The notes: generated by a model not told the origin, from the letters alone. DNA of 47,856 nt from CAYZXL01 sp964482435 (GCA_964482435.1 CAYZXL010000034.1:1-47856); one strand, 5' to 3'; counted from the first letter of the stretch, positions 7,611 through 16,814 are shown. Program-made: numbers and translations.

Positions 7611-8627
7611 TCAAGTCACAATCCGCGGCCCATAGCTTTTCAGCGGGCATTGCTGGTTTCGTGCACATGCGCCGCAGTCTCGCGGGTGCGTTTCACACCC
7701 AGCCGCCAGGGCATAACTTGCCGCGAGGCACGCTTCTTCCCTCTCGTAGAAGTCCCGTGTCTCCTTGCTGGTCGGACGCCTTCTACCCGGCAGCCCGGTC
7801 AGCCCCGCCCAGTGCACCTTCTCCAGTCCGCAATCCGAGGCAATCTCCACGCACCTTTTCATAAGCTCGCCGGTCGCTCCCGGGTGATTTTCGAGGACGA
7901 AGTTCGGCCGGAAACACAGAAAGCTGACCGGCAGCGTCCGGTCCATCCCCGCAATGAGCTCGCAAAGCGGCTGCACCTCCTCCTCGTTGATCCCCGGAAT
8001 CACAAGGATCCGGTATTCCCACAGCTTCTCTTTTGCTGATTTGCCGATGATTTCCGCGTTTCTGAGGACCGGCTTGGCAGGGGCACCGGTTATTGCACGA
8101 AAAACATCGTCGTGATACGCCTTCAGGTCGTAGGTTATCGAAGTCGCAAACCCCAGAACTCTCTCCAGACTCCGCCTCGTCAAAAAGCCGTTCGTGTCGA
8201 AGTTCACCTTGACCTTCGGGTCAATTCTCCTGGCACGTGCCACGACCTCCTCAATATACGGCAGGTGAATAGTTGGCTCGCCCCCCGAAAAGAAAATCCG
8301 GTCCGCCCGCATTGCTCGACCGCCCGGAGACCGAAGCGCGCCGATGCATTCGGCGGCGAGCTTTTCCGGCTCAAGAAAGCCCCTCATTTCCGCTTGCTGG
8401 TCCGGATAAGTGGAGATTGTCCAGTTCTGGCAGTTGAGACACTTGAAATTGCACCCCGCAAGAAAGACCGTGTAGCTTTCCGGCGGGGCGGGATGAAGGT
8501 GTGCCGAAGCGACTTCCGGTAATGTCATCCGGCAGACGCCTCTCTCTCCGGCAAGCCGGTTGACTTCACATCGCCACTCGCACAGTTCGCACTTCCGAAG
8601 TTCTTCCAAATAACCTCTATCGTCCAT
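7611..8627 (-). CDS. Radical SAM protein, pyruvate-formate-lyase-activase-like
   Basis: 338 residues from ATG 8627; a TTG at 8660 with GAGGAAGG just before it would add 11. The cluster motif is CNFKCLNC (C59, C63, C66), followed by QNWTIS and the SAM-binding SGGEPT segment. Other core strands read NFDTNGFL and YDLKAYHDD. An N-terminal Cys set (C13, C16, C20, C32: CELCEWRCEV...GVC) and a C-terminal Cys-rich tail (CETHPRDCGACARNQQC) could hold extra clusters. It resembles COG1180 proteins related to glycyl-radical-enzyme activases and the AmmeMemoRadiSam family. No glycyl-radical enzyme or partner gene is adjacent, so the substrate is unknown. Confidence 0.85.
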   Translation of the reverse strand: MDDRGYLEELRKCELCEWRCEVNRLAGERGVCRMTLPEVASAHLHPAPPESYTVFLAGCNFKCLNCQNWTISTYPDQQAEMRGFLEPEKLAAECIGALRSPGGRAMRADRIFFSGGEPTIHLPYIEEVVARARRIDPKVKVNFDTNGFLTRRSLERVLGFATSITYDLKAYHDDVFRAITGAPAKPVLRNAEIIGKSAKEKLWEYRILVIPGINEEEVQPLCELIAGMDRTLPVSFLCFRPNFVLENHPGATGELMKRCVEIASDCGLEKVHWAGLTGLPGRRRPTSKETRDFYEREEACLAASYALAAGCETHPRDCGACARNQQCPLKSYGPRIVT

Positions 8628-8981
8628 AATCCGATGCCGAAACGAAGACCTGAAAGCCAACCTTCCTCAGGACCTGCTTCTCACCCACGCTCCAGCTACA
8701 TGCGAACTCACCCTCCGGGCCAGCCGCGCCGGGTTTGCGTTTCCTAAATCGTGTCGTACAATTTTTTCATTTCTCTCCCGCAGAAAAAAACAAAAAATGA
8801 AGCTTCAGCGTCCAAGGCGCATATAAGAGCATGTGAGAGTACCTTATGCAATCTCTCGCCTGCACCGAAATCGCCCTCGAGGCCGGCCTCGGGAGCGAAA
8901 GTAGCGGAACATATTCCGGCCTCTTTGATATAATCAAATCGTGGGGTTTCACAGAATAACCAGAAAAAGAAAGGAGAACGA
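8628..8981. other. Divergent intergenic region
   Basis: About 350 bases between the divergent radical SAM gene and the DUF3352-type gene. Next to the right-hand gene lie a TATAAT and an overlapping inverted repeat, listed separately. An A/T-rich patch covers about 8756-8800, including a TACAAT at 8757. Nothing coding is visible. Confidence 0.45.
8906..8938 (+). promoter_or_regulatory. Possible promoter with operator-like inverted repeat
   Basis: A perfect TATAAT stands at 8929-8934. Seventeen bases upstream is GGAACA (8906-8911), a weak -35. The -10 is embedded in an exact inverted repeat TTTGAT-ATA-ATCAAA (8924-8938). The downstream gene starts at 8982 behind AAGGAG (8971-8976). A repressor site is an inference from the symmetry only. 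Confidence 0.45.
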
Positions 8982-11303
8982 ATGAAGAACAAGCTGACAG
9001 CATTGGCGGTGGCAGCCGTATTGACGCTGAGTATCCCACTCGTCGCGGCAGCCAAAGCCCCTGCAATGGCGGAGCTTCTTCCGGCAGACAGCCTCGGCTA
9101 TGTCGAGATCCCCGACATGGGGGTCTTCTACTACGTCATCAGCGAACTCGGCGGCTCGGCCGTGCAGAGTCTCGAGGAAGAAAGCGAGCTCCCGGAAGCC
9201 ATGAAGGTCAAGGCAAGGGCTATCCTCGAGGCCTTCAACGAGATAAAACCGGTTCTGCCGAGGAGCGCCTCTCTCGGCATCGTCTCGGTTGACCCACAGA
9301 GAGAGATGCCATCGGCACTCCTTGTGGGCGAGCTATCCGAGGCGATCACTCCCTTTCTCTCTGCCCTTTCCAAGCTCGCCGCGGTCGTCCCCGAAATCAA
9401 GTTGAACAAGACCGAACACGGTCTCGAGTTCTCTGTCCCGCGGAAGCCCGATGTCACCATCGGCTGCGCCGTGAGGGACAACGTATTGTACCTGGCCCTC
9501 GGCGAGGGACTCCTTGAACAGGCCCTTTCGGGGGATCCTTCTGGGAAGCTTGCCCAGACCGCCCAGTTCAAGGAAATCAGTGCCATCACCGCCACGAACG
9601 CAATCGCCTCGGCGTACGTTAACGTGGACGCTATCCGGGAGAAGATTCTGGCAAGGCTCCCGGAAGAGGCGAAGCAGAGAAAAATCCTGGAGCTCCTCGG
9701 GCTGAAGGATATCCATGCCGCAGGGCTCAGCCTCGCCGCGGACGAGAGCAAAGTCGGCTTCAACCTCGCCCTCCAGTTCACGGAAAGCGCTGAGGGCGTT
9801 GCCAGTCTCCTGAGCATTCCGAACACTGCCCCCAAGGGCCTCGCGTACATCCCGCAAGATTTTTCCTACGTGACGAGGTTCTCCCTCGGCCCGCCGGATG
9901 AGTTTTTGAAGAAGGTCCAGCGCTTGGTCCAGAAGCTCGGCGCCGATGTGAACTTCGATGACGTCTTCGCCGGCATAAAAGAAAAAGCTAACGTTGACCT
10001 GAACAAGGTCCTCGCCTCCCTCGGCGGCGAAGTAACCATAGGGGTGAAGATTCCCGAGACCCTTGCCATTCCCAATATCGTTCTTTGCCTTGAGGCAAGA
10101 GACCCCGCGTACCTCGTCGAGACCCTGAAAACCCTTTTCGGCAGGGAACAGTCCCCTATCACCATCTCGGAGGTGGATGTTGACGGCAGAAAGGTCCTCC
10201 AGCTCACCCCGAAAATCGCAATTCCAATCACCCCCGCGATCGTGGCGGATGGTGACATGATCGTCGTTGGCCTTTCGACCACTGCCCTTCAGCAAGCCCT
10301 TGCCGCGAAGGCAAGCGGACAGGGCATCGCCTCCAAGCCCTCGTTCCGTGCGGCAATGGAAGGCTTGCCCACAGCGAGCAACATCAGCCTCGAGTACATC
10401 GAGACTCAGGAGCTCGGACGATTGATTGTTGTAGGCTTGGGCCTTGCCAGCTCCAGGGCTCCGGCAGAGGCTCAGCCGATGATTGCCAGGGCTATGGAAT
10501 TTGCGAAGAAAGCCGTCGAGAATCTTGAACCCGCCGCGGAAGTCGCCTACAGAACGCCCGGCGGGATCGCCGTCCAAAGCCGATGGGGGACGCGTTCCCT
10601 GATGCAGGTCCTCAACAACGGCGCCGCCGTCATAGCGAAGGCCGCCATGATGTTTCTTCACCGGATCGAGGCTCCTCGGGAGGAACCTGCGAAGGAAGCC
10701 GCGGCAGTTCCTACGCCGGCAGAAGTGGCGGAGGCGCTTGGACCCGCGAATGAACAAGGAAAATCTCTCATTGACCTCGACCCGTTCGTGACAAAGCCCT
10801 TGATAAACCCTCACGGCAGCTCCGAGGGAAATGACATTCCGTTCCAGCCCGGCAAATATCACATCGGCGACGGCGACTACAGGATTGCCAATGGCATCGT
10901 GCAGCTTTCGGGCACGAATTTGCAGGATGCCCCCGAGGAGGTCAAAGGGATAAAGATCGGGCTGAAGGCCAAGAAGCTCGAGATTCTCCATGCGACCGGA
11001 TGGGGCAGCGGTGTCGCTGACGGCACGCAGATCGGCACCTACGTCATCCGTTACGAGGATGGCTCGACGGCTGAACTCCCCATAAAGTACGGCGTCCACG
11101 TGAGAGACTGGTGGGCATTCGGCGCGTCCGAAGTGTCCGAGGGAAAGGTCGCCTGGACCGGGAGAAACCAGCAGTCGAACCTCCGCCTCTATTCCCTGAC
11201 GTGGGAGAACCCCTCCCCGGACAAGGTCGTCAAGGAAATTGATTGCAGGACTTCCGGGACGGCTTGTGCACCCTTCGTCGTCGCAATCACCGCAGAAATA
11301 TAG
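8982..11303 (+). CDS. Exported DUF3352-like protein with C-terminal beta-sandwich-like domain
   Basis: 773 residues with a Sec signal peptide (KNKLTALAVAAVLTLS..., cleavage near AAA-KAPA). The body (about residues 27-560) opens with MAELLPADSLGYVEIPDM and repeats segments such as PSALLVGEL, NVLYLALGEGLLEQAL and DMIVVGLSTTALQQAL. That pattern fits the DUF3352 family of secreted proteins of unknown role. After an Ala/Glu/Pro linker (about 565-590) comes a separate C-terminal domain with GTYVIRYEDGS, IKYGVHVRDWW, LYSLTWENPSPDKVV and PFVVAITAEI. This looks like the galactose-binding-type or jelly-roll domain seen at the ends of many exported enzymes. AAGGAG lies five bases before the ATG. No catalytic motif is recognised. 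A surface or periplasmic binding role is a guess. Confidence 0.8.
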   Translation: MKNKLTALAVAAVLTLSIPLVAAAKAPAMAELLPADSLGYVEIPDMGVFYYVISELGGSAVQSLEEESELPEAMKVKARAILEAFNEIKPVLPRSASLGIVSVDPQREMPSALLVGELSEAITPFLSALSKLAAVVPEIKLNKTEHGLEFSVPRKPDVTIGCAVRDNVLYLALGEGLLEQALSGDPSGKLAQTAQFKEISAITATNAIASAYVNVDAIREKILARLPEEAKQRKILELLGLKDIHAAGLSLAADESKVGFNLALQFTESAEGVASLLSIPNTAPKGLAYIPQDFSYVTRFSLGPPDEFLKKVQRLVQKLGADVNFDDVFAGIKEKANVDLNKVLASLGGEVTIGVKIPETLAIPNIVLCLEARDPAYLVETLKTLFGREQSPITISEVDVDGRKVLQLTPKIAIPITPAIVADGDMIVVGLSTTALQQALAAKASGQGIASKPSFRAAMEGLPTASNISLEYIETQELGRLIVVGLGLASSRAPAEAQPMIARAMEFAKKAVENLEPAAEVAYRTPGGIAVQSRWGTRSLMQVLNNGAAVIAKAAMMFLHRIEAPREEPAKEAAAVPTPAEVAEALGPANEQGKSLIDLDPFVTKPLINPHGSSEGNDIPFQPGKYHIGDGDYRIANGIVQLSGTNLQDAPEEVKGIKIGLKAKKLEILHATGWGSGVADGTQIGTYVIRYEDGSTAELPIKYGVHVRDWWAFGASEVSEGKVAWTGRNQQSNLRLYSLTWENPSPDKVVKEIDCRTSGTACAPFVVAITAEI

Positions 11304-11413
11304 AGGTGGGTACACGCCGCTGAGAAGAGGAGCAGACGGAAGCAGAATGAAAGTTGACTGTTGCGGTCAGGAGGCTTCCTGAAGCAGGGCAGACGTTCTC
11401 AGCGCGAATCACG

Positions 11414-11473
11414 GAAAGCCCGGTTCTCCGGTAAAGAGCTGCGCTCGTACTGAAGCCGGAAAACCGGGCTTTC
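11414..11473. terminator. Long inverted repeat, probable terminator
   Basis: An 18-base stem (11414-11431 with 11456-11473, one mismatch) of the type GAAAGCCCGGTT...AACCGGGCTTTC, with a 24-base loop. On the plus strand TTCTTATTCT follows. It lies 110 bases after the DUF3352-type gene. The stem begins with an A-run and ends with a T-run, so it could stop transcription from either side. Confidence 0.7.
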
Positions 11474-11612
11474 TTATTCTCGGAGCACCTCGAGCGCTAC
11501 CCACCAAACTCCCCCTGGCGTCTTGGCGTGAGAACAAACGTGGTGGCAGGGCCGCTACCCCCTGTGCACATCTCTCGCAAAAACCCAAAGCGACGACTAA
11601 GTCACCTCCGCG

Positions 11613-11632
11613 TCCTCTGCGTTGCCTGCGGT
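11613..11632 (-). repeat. CGCAGAG-type dispersed repeat, copy 1
   Basis: On the minus strand this 20-mer reads ACCGCAGGCAACGCAGAGGA. It matches 18 of 20 bases with 24033-24052. Both copies are intergenic. I have seen similar strings in intergenic DNA of uncultured bacteria, but their function is not known to me. Confidence 0.55.
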
Positions 11633-11784
11633 GGGTTCCTCCGGTAACTACGCGGCTACATCGGCAACAACGCGTTTCTTGACATTTGTCGTGGACTGAT
11701 GGAGACTTTCGCTGACTCTGAAACTCGCGCCGCGGTCTGGTTATTGAGCGCGCGGGAGCGAGAGACACCGAGCAGGTAAATCTT

Positions 11785-12483
11785 ATGAGAGAAGTGCACT
11801 ACGAAGAAATCGCAGGGATGATTGACCACTCTCTCCTTCATCCGACTCTCAGCGACGAGCAAATGGAGGAAGGATGTCTCTTAGCTCGCCGGTACAAGGT
11901 CGCGACCGTCTGCGTCAAGCCGTCATTTGTGAGGAAAGCGAAGGAGCTGCTGGAGGGAACCGGAGTTCGCGTCGGGACGACGATCGGCTTTCCCCACGGC
12001 GGGCACACGAGCGAAGCGAAGAGGCAAGAAGCTCTCGACGCATGTGGGAATGGAGCAGTGGAGCTGGACATGGTCGTCAACATCGGGAAGGTGCTCAGCG
12101 AGGATTGGGAGTACGTGACGCAGGATATTAGAGGAGTGCTTGATGTGGCAATCGAGCACGCCGCAATTTTGAAAGTCATCTTCGAGAACTGCTATCTCGA
12201 AGACCATCACAAGATTAAGCTCTGCGAGATATGCTCCGAGCTCGGCGTCGCCTTTGTCAAGACCTCCACTGGATTTGGCACCGGCGGCGCCACCGACGAG
12301 GACATTCAGCTTATGCGGAAGCACTGTCCGCCTTCGGTGCAGGTCAAAGCGGCCGGGGGCGTTCGCACGCTCGACCGGCTTTTCCGGGTGCGCGAGCTCG
12401 GATGCACCCGCGTCGGTGCGACGGCTACGGAGAGCATTTTAGAAGAGCTGAAAGAAAGGCTTCGCCAGGAAGAAGTGACCTGA
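11785..12483 (+). CDS. deoC: Deoxyribose-phosphate aldolase
   Basis: 232 residues, the usual length. It cleaves 2-deoxyribose-5-phosphate to acetaldehyde and glyceraldehyde-3-phosphate in deoxynucleoside breakdown. The TIM-barrel family motifs are complete: IDHSLLHPT, TTIGFPHGG, ELDMVVNIG with the catalytic Asp95, FVKTSTGFG with the Schiff-base Lys159, and VKAAGGVRT with Lys188. A short AGG box precedes the ATG. The TPR gene starts 67 bases downstream on the same strand. No other nucleoside-catabolism gene is nearby. Confidence 0.96.
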   Translation: MREVHYEEIAGMIDHSLLHPTLSDEQMEEGCLLARRYKVATVCVKPSFVRKAKELLEGTGVRVGTTIGFPHGGHTSEAKRQEALDACGNGAVELDMVVNIGKVLSEDWEYVTQDIRGVLDVAIEHAAILKVIFENCYLEDHHKIKLCEICSELGVAFVKTSTGFGTGGATDEDIQLMRKHCPPSVQVKAAGGVRTLDRLFRVRELGCTRVGATATESILEELKERLRQEEVT

Positions 12484-12550
12484 AAATCAACCACAAGGTC
12501 TCCACGCTCGTAGCGCTCGACATGTTCGTGCGGTTGAAGGCAGGAAGGCA

Positions 12551-13591
12551 ATGATGGAAACGAAGCGGCTTCTCGCAACTGCGGCCCTGATGTTCGTCGC
12601 CGTTGTAACCGCGGGAGGACGGGCGGCGGAACCCGTTGCGGGCATTGAGAATTCCACCCTGAGCGACGACGAGAAGCTCGACCGGGTTGAAAAGCTTATC
12701 GCGCAGAATCCCGGGGACGCCGGAGCGTTTGTCTCCCGCGGCGCCATCTACGAAAGCATGAGACGCATCGGGGACGCGTTCCGCGACTATTCGCACGCCA
12801 TCGAAATAGACAGCCGCTGCGCCTCCGCATTTTACCGTCGGGCATCCCTGGAAAAAAGAGTGAGGCTCTTCAAGGAGGCTCTTGCCGATTACACGAAAGC
12901 AGTAGAGCTTGACCCGAAGAATCACGCCGCCTTCCTCGGGCGTGCTGAGGTCTATGAGTTACTCACCAAGTATCAACTCGCGATTGCCGATTACACCCAG
13001 GCGATTTCGCTGCCTTCTCCTCCCGTGGAAGCTTACATGGGGCGCGGAAAATGCCGACGACGGATCGGTGATTGTGCCGGGGGAGCGGACGACTTTGTCA
13101 AGGTCACGCAGCTTGACCCACAGAGCTTCGAGGCTTTTGAACTGTTAGGGCGCTGCCAGGCGAAAATCGGGAAGCTCGACGAGGCTCTCGCATCTTATTC
13201 AAAGGCGATTGAGCTTTATCCCTGGCACGCTGAAGCTTTTCAGGGACGAGCCGAAATTCACCTCGCCCGCGGGAAAATCAAGGAGGCGATTGACGATTGC
13301 ACCGACGCGCTGGGAACAGCGCCGTTCCTCGTCTGCGCGTACGTCACGAGAGGGCTTACCCACGAAAAGAAAAAAGATTATCCGCGAATGGCAATTGACT
13401 TCTCGGAGGCAATACGGCTCGACCCCGGCGACGTGAACAACTACATCCACCGAGCGAGAGCACACATCGGCATGAGCAAGTTGAAAGAGGCGCGAAAAGA
13501 TGTCCTCACCGCCATCAAGCTCCGACCGGAAAACCAGCAATTCAGGGAATTCCTCCGGAAAATAGACGAGATGATCGGCAAAGGGAAGTGA
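12551..13591 (+). CDS. Exported TPR-repeat protein
   Basis: 346 residues. A signal peptide (MMETKRLLATAALMFVAVVTA) is followed from about residue 55 by seven or eight tetratricopeptide repeats, for example AFYRRASLEKRVRLFKEAL, AFQGRAEIHLARGKIKEAI and YIHRARAHIGMSKLKEAR. The repeats fill almost the whole mature protein, so it is a periplasmic or lipid-anchored scaffold without an enzymatic domain. AGGAAGG precedes two tandem ATG codons (12551 and 12554). Partners are not evident from the neighbours. Confidence 0.85.
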   Translation: MMETKRLLATAALMFVAVVTAGGRAAEPVAGIENSTLSDDEKLDRVEKLIAQNPGDAGAFVSRGAIYESMRRIGDAFRDYSHAIEIDSRCASAFYRRASLEKRVRLFKEALADYTKAVELDPKNHAAFLGRAEVYELLTKYQLAIADYTQAISLPSPPVEAYMGRGKCRRRIGDCAGGADDFVKVTQLDPQSFEAFELLGRCQAKIGKLDEALASYSKAIELYPWHAEAFQGRAEIHLARGKIKEAIDDCTDALGTAPFLVCAYVTRGLTHEKKKDYPRMAIDFSEAIRLDPGDVNNYIHRARAHIGMSKLKEARKDVLTAIKLRPENQQFREFLRKIDEMIGKGK

Positions 13592-13741
13592 TTGCCGCCC
13601 GCCGCCTGCCTCACAAGCGACTCTCCCAGGTGACTCGACGGGCCCAGGCCAAAAAGCAGCACCGAGCCTCCCACGAAGTTCTCGACACGCTTATGCAATC
13701 CCGTGAGTCTTGTTATCCTGTCAGAAATGTCCTCGCCTCTG

Positions 13742-13763
13742 GCCCCCCGCCCGTAGGCGGGGG
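13742..13763. repeat. GC-rich palindrome
   Basis: CCCCCGCC-CGTA-GGCGGGGG forms an 8-bp hairpin in the gap between the TPR gene and the convergent DUF2330 gene. A related CCTCTG...CCCCCGTAAGTGGGGG string occurs at about 24134-24156. It could act as a weak terminator between convergent genes. Confidence 0.5.
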
Positions 13764-13797
13764 CTCGGATGCGTCGCCGTATCCGTGAACTGATGTA

Positions 13798-14883
13798 CTA
13801 AGCAGCAGCTGTTTTGCTCCTGCGGCGAAGGTGCAGAATGATGGCGATGGCAATGATGACCGCCCCGATAGCTGCCAGAAGCGCCGCCCAGTGGAACCAG
13901 TACCACGTCGAGGGGTCAAAGAGATAAACGTACTGGGGATAAATGTAAAGGTCTTCAGTCCACTCCCGAATCTCATCCGGTTTCAGTCCCCTTGCCTGGA
14001 TGTTGGTCAGGACAAAGCTCTCGCGCGGGTAATTCTTCAGGAAGAACTGGCGGGTGCGAATCATCTCCGGGCCGTCCTCGACTTCGTACTGCCACCACTT
14101 CAGGAGCCTGCCTTCTTCGTATCTGGCAGCGAATAGCTTGGTCCGAACGCCCTTCTCATCATACCCGATGTTGATCATCGAGTCCGTGAAGATGTACAGG
14201 TTCACGTCGAGGGGAGATTTCTGAAAGACGGAAAGTTTCAACGGATAAACCATCTCGTCTTCCTGGCGAGTCTTGAAACGGAAGCGAAGCGGGTGGAGGT
14301 CAACGCTTTCCTGCTCGGCGATGGCGTCCCGAACCTTGATTGCCACGAAAACCCACTCCAGATTCCGGTAGTATTCGAGTTCGTTTTCCGCCGCTTTCAG
14401 CTCTATGTAGCCGTTTTGCTTGAGCCACTCATTCAGAGCGCCTTTGACAGTCTCTTTGACTGTAGTCGTCTCATAGCTGCCGACGGCCTTCCTCGCAATG
14501 ACCCTGACCCCAGCCCATTCCTCCCCTTCCTCCTTGCTCTTGCCCCATTTGAACCTCCAGCTCCGACTTCTCTCTGCGATGGAGTATTCGACATAGGCGA
14601 ATAGCTCAGCAAAAAGCTCGGCGTTTTCCCTGAAAATCCTCGGCACGGAAGGAAAGGGAATCACCCATGCGAACTCTTTCGGCTTTCCCTGGTAGGTAAC
14701 CTTCAGAATGAGGTCCTCGACGCCATCTTTATAGACGATGATCCCTTCCTGTGACCGTTGCTCAAGGCTTCCCTCGTACTCCCTTTCCACGTACCTCGGC
14801 ACAAACGTCCCGTCGCCGTAGAGGTTTCCCAGGAAAACAGCGACCCCGACAAAAACCAATCCCACTGAAGCTATTGTTTTCAT
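13798..14883 (-). CDS. Exported DUF2330-family protein, C-terminally membrane anchored
   Basis: 361 residues. It has an N-terminal signal peptide (MKTIASVGLVFVGVAVFLG) and a C-terminal hydrophobic helix (WFHWAALLAAIGAVIIAIAI) followed by a basic RRRSK tail. The protein should therefore sit in the inner membrane with its bulk outside the cytoplasm. The opening EGIIVYKDGVEDLILKVTYQG and PKEFAWVIPFP are typical of DUF2330, whose function is unknown. GGAGG lies just before the ATG. It is convergent with the TPR gene. Confidence 0.83.
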   Translation of the reverse strand: MKTIASVGLVFVGVAVFLGNLYGDGTFVPRYVEREYEGSLEQRSQEGIIVYKDGVEDLILKVTYQGKPKEFAWVIPFPSVPRIFRENAELFAELFAYVEYSIAERSRSWRFKWGKSKEEGEEWAGVRVIARKAVGSYETTTVKETVKGALNEWLKQNGYIELKAAENELEYYRNLEWVFVAIKVRDAIAEQESVDLHPLRFRFKTRQEDEMVYPLKLSVFQKSPLDVNLYIFTDSMINIGYDEKGVRTKLFAARYEEGRLLKWWQYEVEDGPEMIRTRQFFLKNYPRESFVLTNIQARGLKPDEIREWTEDLYIYPQYVYLFDPSTWYWFHWAALLAAIGAVIIAIAIILHLRRRSKTAAA

Positions 14884-14920
14884 TTCCCCCTCCTGCGTCT
14901 TTCTTTCAGGTTTCTTGTAC

Positions 14921-14936
14921 GCCGGCTCAAGCCGGC
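14921..14936. repeat. Small hairpin of the GCCGGCT family, copy 1
   Basis: GCCGGCT-CA-AGCCGGC, a perfect 7-bp inverted repeat with a 2-base centre, between the DUF2330 and DUF4091 genes. The same stem occurs at 41484-41500. Confidence 0.6.
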
Positions 14937-15122
14937 ACTGTTTTCACTTTGAGAGAAAAGCAGCCGATTCGACTGCATCACTCAACAAACCTTGCAGGTA
15001 GCCCGGCGCCAGTGACGTTGCTTCGTACCTCCTCTCCGAGCACGGGGCCTCTCGCATCGGCTTATTCCTCGTCCATCCCTTTTGGCACGCGGCGGGTTCT
15101 GCCCGCGGCCCGGGCACGACGA

Positions 15123-16814
15123 TCAATGTGGAAGCTTCAATATCCACTCTATCATCTCATCGCGCGTTTTGTCGAGGTCGGCAGAGGGGTCGAGGTTCTC
15201 CAGCCAGCGTTCGGCTTCCACCGCGAGGGGCGAATACGTCTGACGAGCCTTCCTGATTGCCACCAGAAGAGTGGACAGGTAGCGAACGTCATCCACCCCC
15301 TCGCGGAAGCCCTCCCACTGCACGGTGTCTATGACTCCGTCGGCGGTCGGATAAGCAAAAACGTGGTCGCGGTAGTGAGTGTCGTCGAAGTCATTCCAGG
15401 CGTGGCCGAAGGAATGCTGATAGGCGTAGTCCATGGCGCCGTCGTAGCCAGCTTTCCAAAGGAGAAGCCCGAAGTTCCGCCGGTATGTTTCCGGCTCCTC
15501 GACGCCGACTTGCGGATTCGCGTAGCAGAAAATCTGGCTGCCCACGCGATGATACTTTTTCGCCTCTTCCCGGTCTGGCGCGCCGGCAAGGATTGCGAGT
15601 GCGAGCCTGTCGCCCATCGCCTCGAACGTTCCTTTGTAGCACGCGACGAAGACCCTCCCGCCGACCTCCTTGACGGCCTCCCACGCTCTCTGCTGCACTT
15701 TGAGCCTTTCCCCGGATGCCTCGTCAATTCCGTAAACATAGACGGGGGCATAACCGTGCGCACTGGCAATCTCAACCCACTTCTTGACCCCTTCTTTCAG
15801 AGCTGCCAGTTGCTGCGGTTCCGTTGGAGAACCGGTCCCAATGCCGAGCGTGTAAAGAGGGCCTTTCGGCAACCCTGCCTTCTGGCGAAGCCCGAACATC
15901 CGGGTTAACAGATCCGTATCGTAGCCCTGATAGACCGTCGGATAATCAACCCCGTGCTCTTTCATGTCCTGCATCTCGGCTTCGTATTGCTGGGGCGATT
16001 TCCATTCGGAGCTAATGCTGCCGGTGCCCTCCCGGCGAAGGATGCCCCGATAATAGATGGAGTAGCGGAGGACCGACGGCTCAAGCTTGAACGGCAGGAC
16101 CCGAAGACGAAGAGGAAGCTCGGACACAGTGGCATCCGCTATGGTGAGACGAACCTGGCCCGAGTAGTCGCCAGCCTCCGCATCTTCGGGGACGTGAATT
16201 GTCAGCCAGAATTGCTTGAGCTTTCCGCCGGGAACATCAACCGGCTGAAGCTCTCTGGCGTCCCGGGGTGAGACATTCTCGAGAGCAGAACTGTCCTTTC
16301 CGCTAATCAAGACGTAGGAGGCTGTTCCGGACGCGTCCGTGGACTTGAGGTAGTTATCCTTCTTCTCGAAGTCAACGCGAACAATCGAATCATCTTTCAG
16401 AAGCAGCTCCGGGGTGAGGATTCGTTCGCCCCGGAAGTGAATGTCGCGGCCTGACTGATACCAGCATTTAACCACGTACGGGTCAATTGCGGAGGAAGGG
16501 ATGGACGCCGACCCCTGCGCCCTTTTCAAGCCGCTCACCGAAAGCTTCATACCTTTTATATCTTTCAGCGCCCGAACGGCAAAGCCGGCTGGCTCGTATT
16601 CGCCCGGGCAGGCGACGACGGAGATGACTCGGTCGGAGGTTGCGGGAATGGGCGAGGTGTCGGGAAGAAGCTTCGAGTTGGTGATCGGCTTGAGAACGTA
16701 TGCTTCGAGAAGGTCTGTGCGGGTCGCGGCCTCGGCTGAAAGCCTGCCGAGGCAAACAGATGAAGAGGCAAGGCACAACGCAATTGAAAGCAAGCATCCG
16801 CTGTTTTTACCCAT
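15123..16814 (-). CDS. Exported DUF4091 protein (glycoside-hydrolase-like)
   Basis: 563 residues with a signal peptide (about residues 1-28). An N-terminal beta-sandwich (about 40-225) contains GEYEPAGFAVRAL and FWLTIHVPEDAEAGDYSGQVRL, the pattern of a bacterial Ig-like NPCBM-associated domain. A barrel-like region follows with YVYGIDEASGE, which holds candidate acidic residues. The DUF4091 signature is near the end: FAYPTADGVIDTVQWEGFREGVDDVRYL. DUF4091 proteins resemble family-123-type beta-N-acetylgalactosaminidases, but I cannot assign a substrate. GGAGG stands five bases before the ATG. It is monocistronic as far as can be seen. Confidence 0.85.
   Translation of the reverse strand: MGKNSGCLLSIALCLASSSVCLGRLSAEAATRTDLLEAYVLKPITNSKLLPDTSPIPATSDRVISVVACPGEYEPAGFAVRALKDIKGMKLSVSGLKRAQGSASIPSSAIDPYVVKCWYQSGRDIHFRGERILTPELLLKDDSIVRVDFEKKDNYLKSTDASGTASYVLISGKDSSALENVSPRDARELQPVDVPGGKLKQFWLTIHVPEDAEAGDYSGQVRLTIADATVSELPLRLRVLPFKLEPSVLRYSIYYRGILRREGTGSISSEWKSPQQYEAEMQDMKEHGVDYPTVYQGYDTDLLTRMFGLRQKAGLPKGPLYTLGIGTGSPTEPQQLAALKEGVKKWVEIASAHGYAPVYVYGIDEASGERLKVQQRAWEAVKEVGGRVFVACYKGTFEAMGDRLALAILAGAPDREEAKKYHRVGSQIFCYANPQVGVEEPETYRRNFGLLLWKAGYDGAMDYAYQHSFGHAWNDFDDTHYRDHVFAYPTADGVIDTVQWEGFREGVDDVRYLSTLLVAIRKARQTYSPLAVEAERWLENLDPSADLDKTRDEMIEWILKLPH

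Larger units (their letters stand above)
11304..11784. other. Intergenic region between DUF3352-type gene and deoC
   Basis: About 480 bases without a convincing gene. It holds the long hairpin at 11414-11473 and a copy of the CGCAGAG-type repeat at 11613-11632 (minus orientation). The rest is unremarkable. Confidence 0.5.

Noticed and set aside
9333..11315. 660-codon minus-strand ORF opposite the DUF3352-type gene
   Set aside because: Despite its length, the protein has no recognisable domain and mirrors the codon pattern of the sense gene, which has a signal peptide and a good ribosome-binding site.
14751..15908. 385-codon plus-strand ORF
   Set aside because: It runs antisense through the DUF2330 start, the intergenic hairpin and the DUF4091 gene, with no motif.
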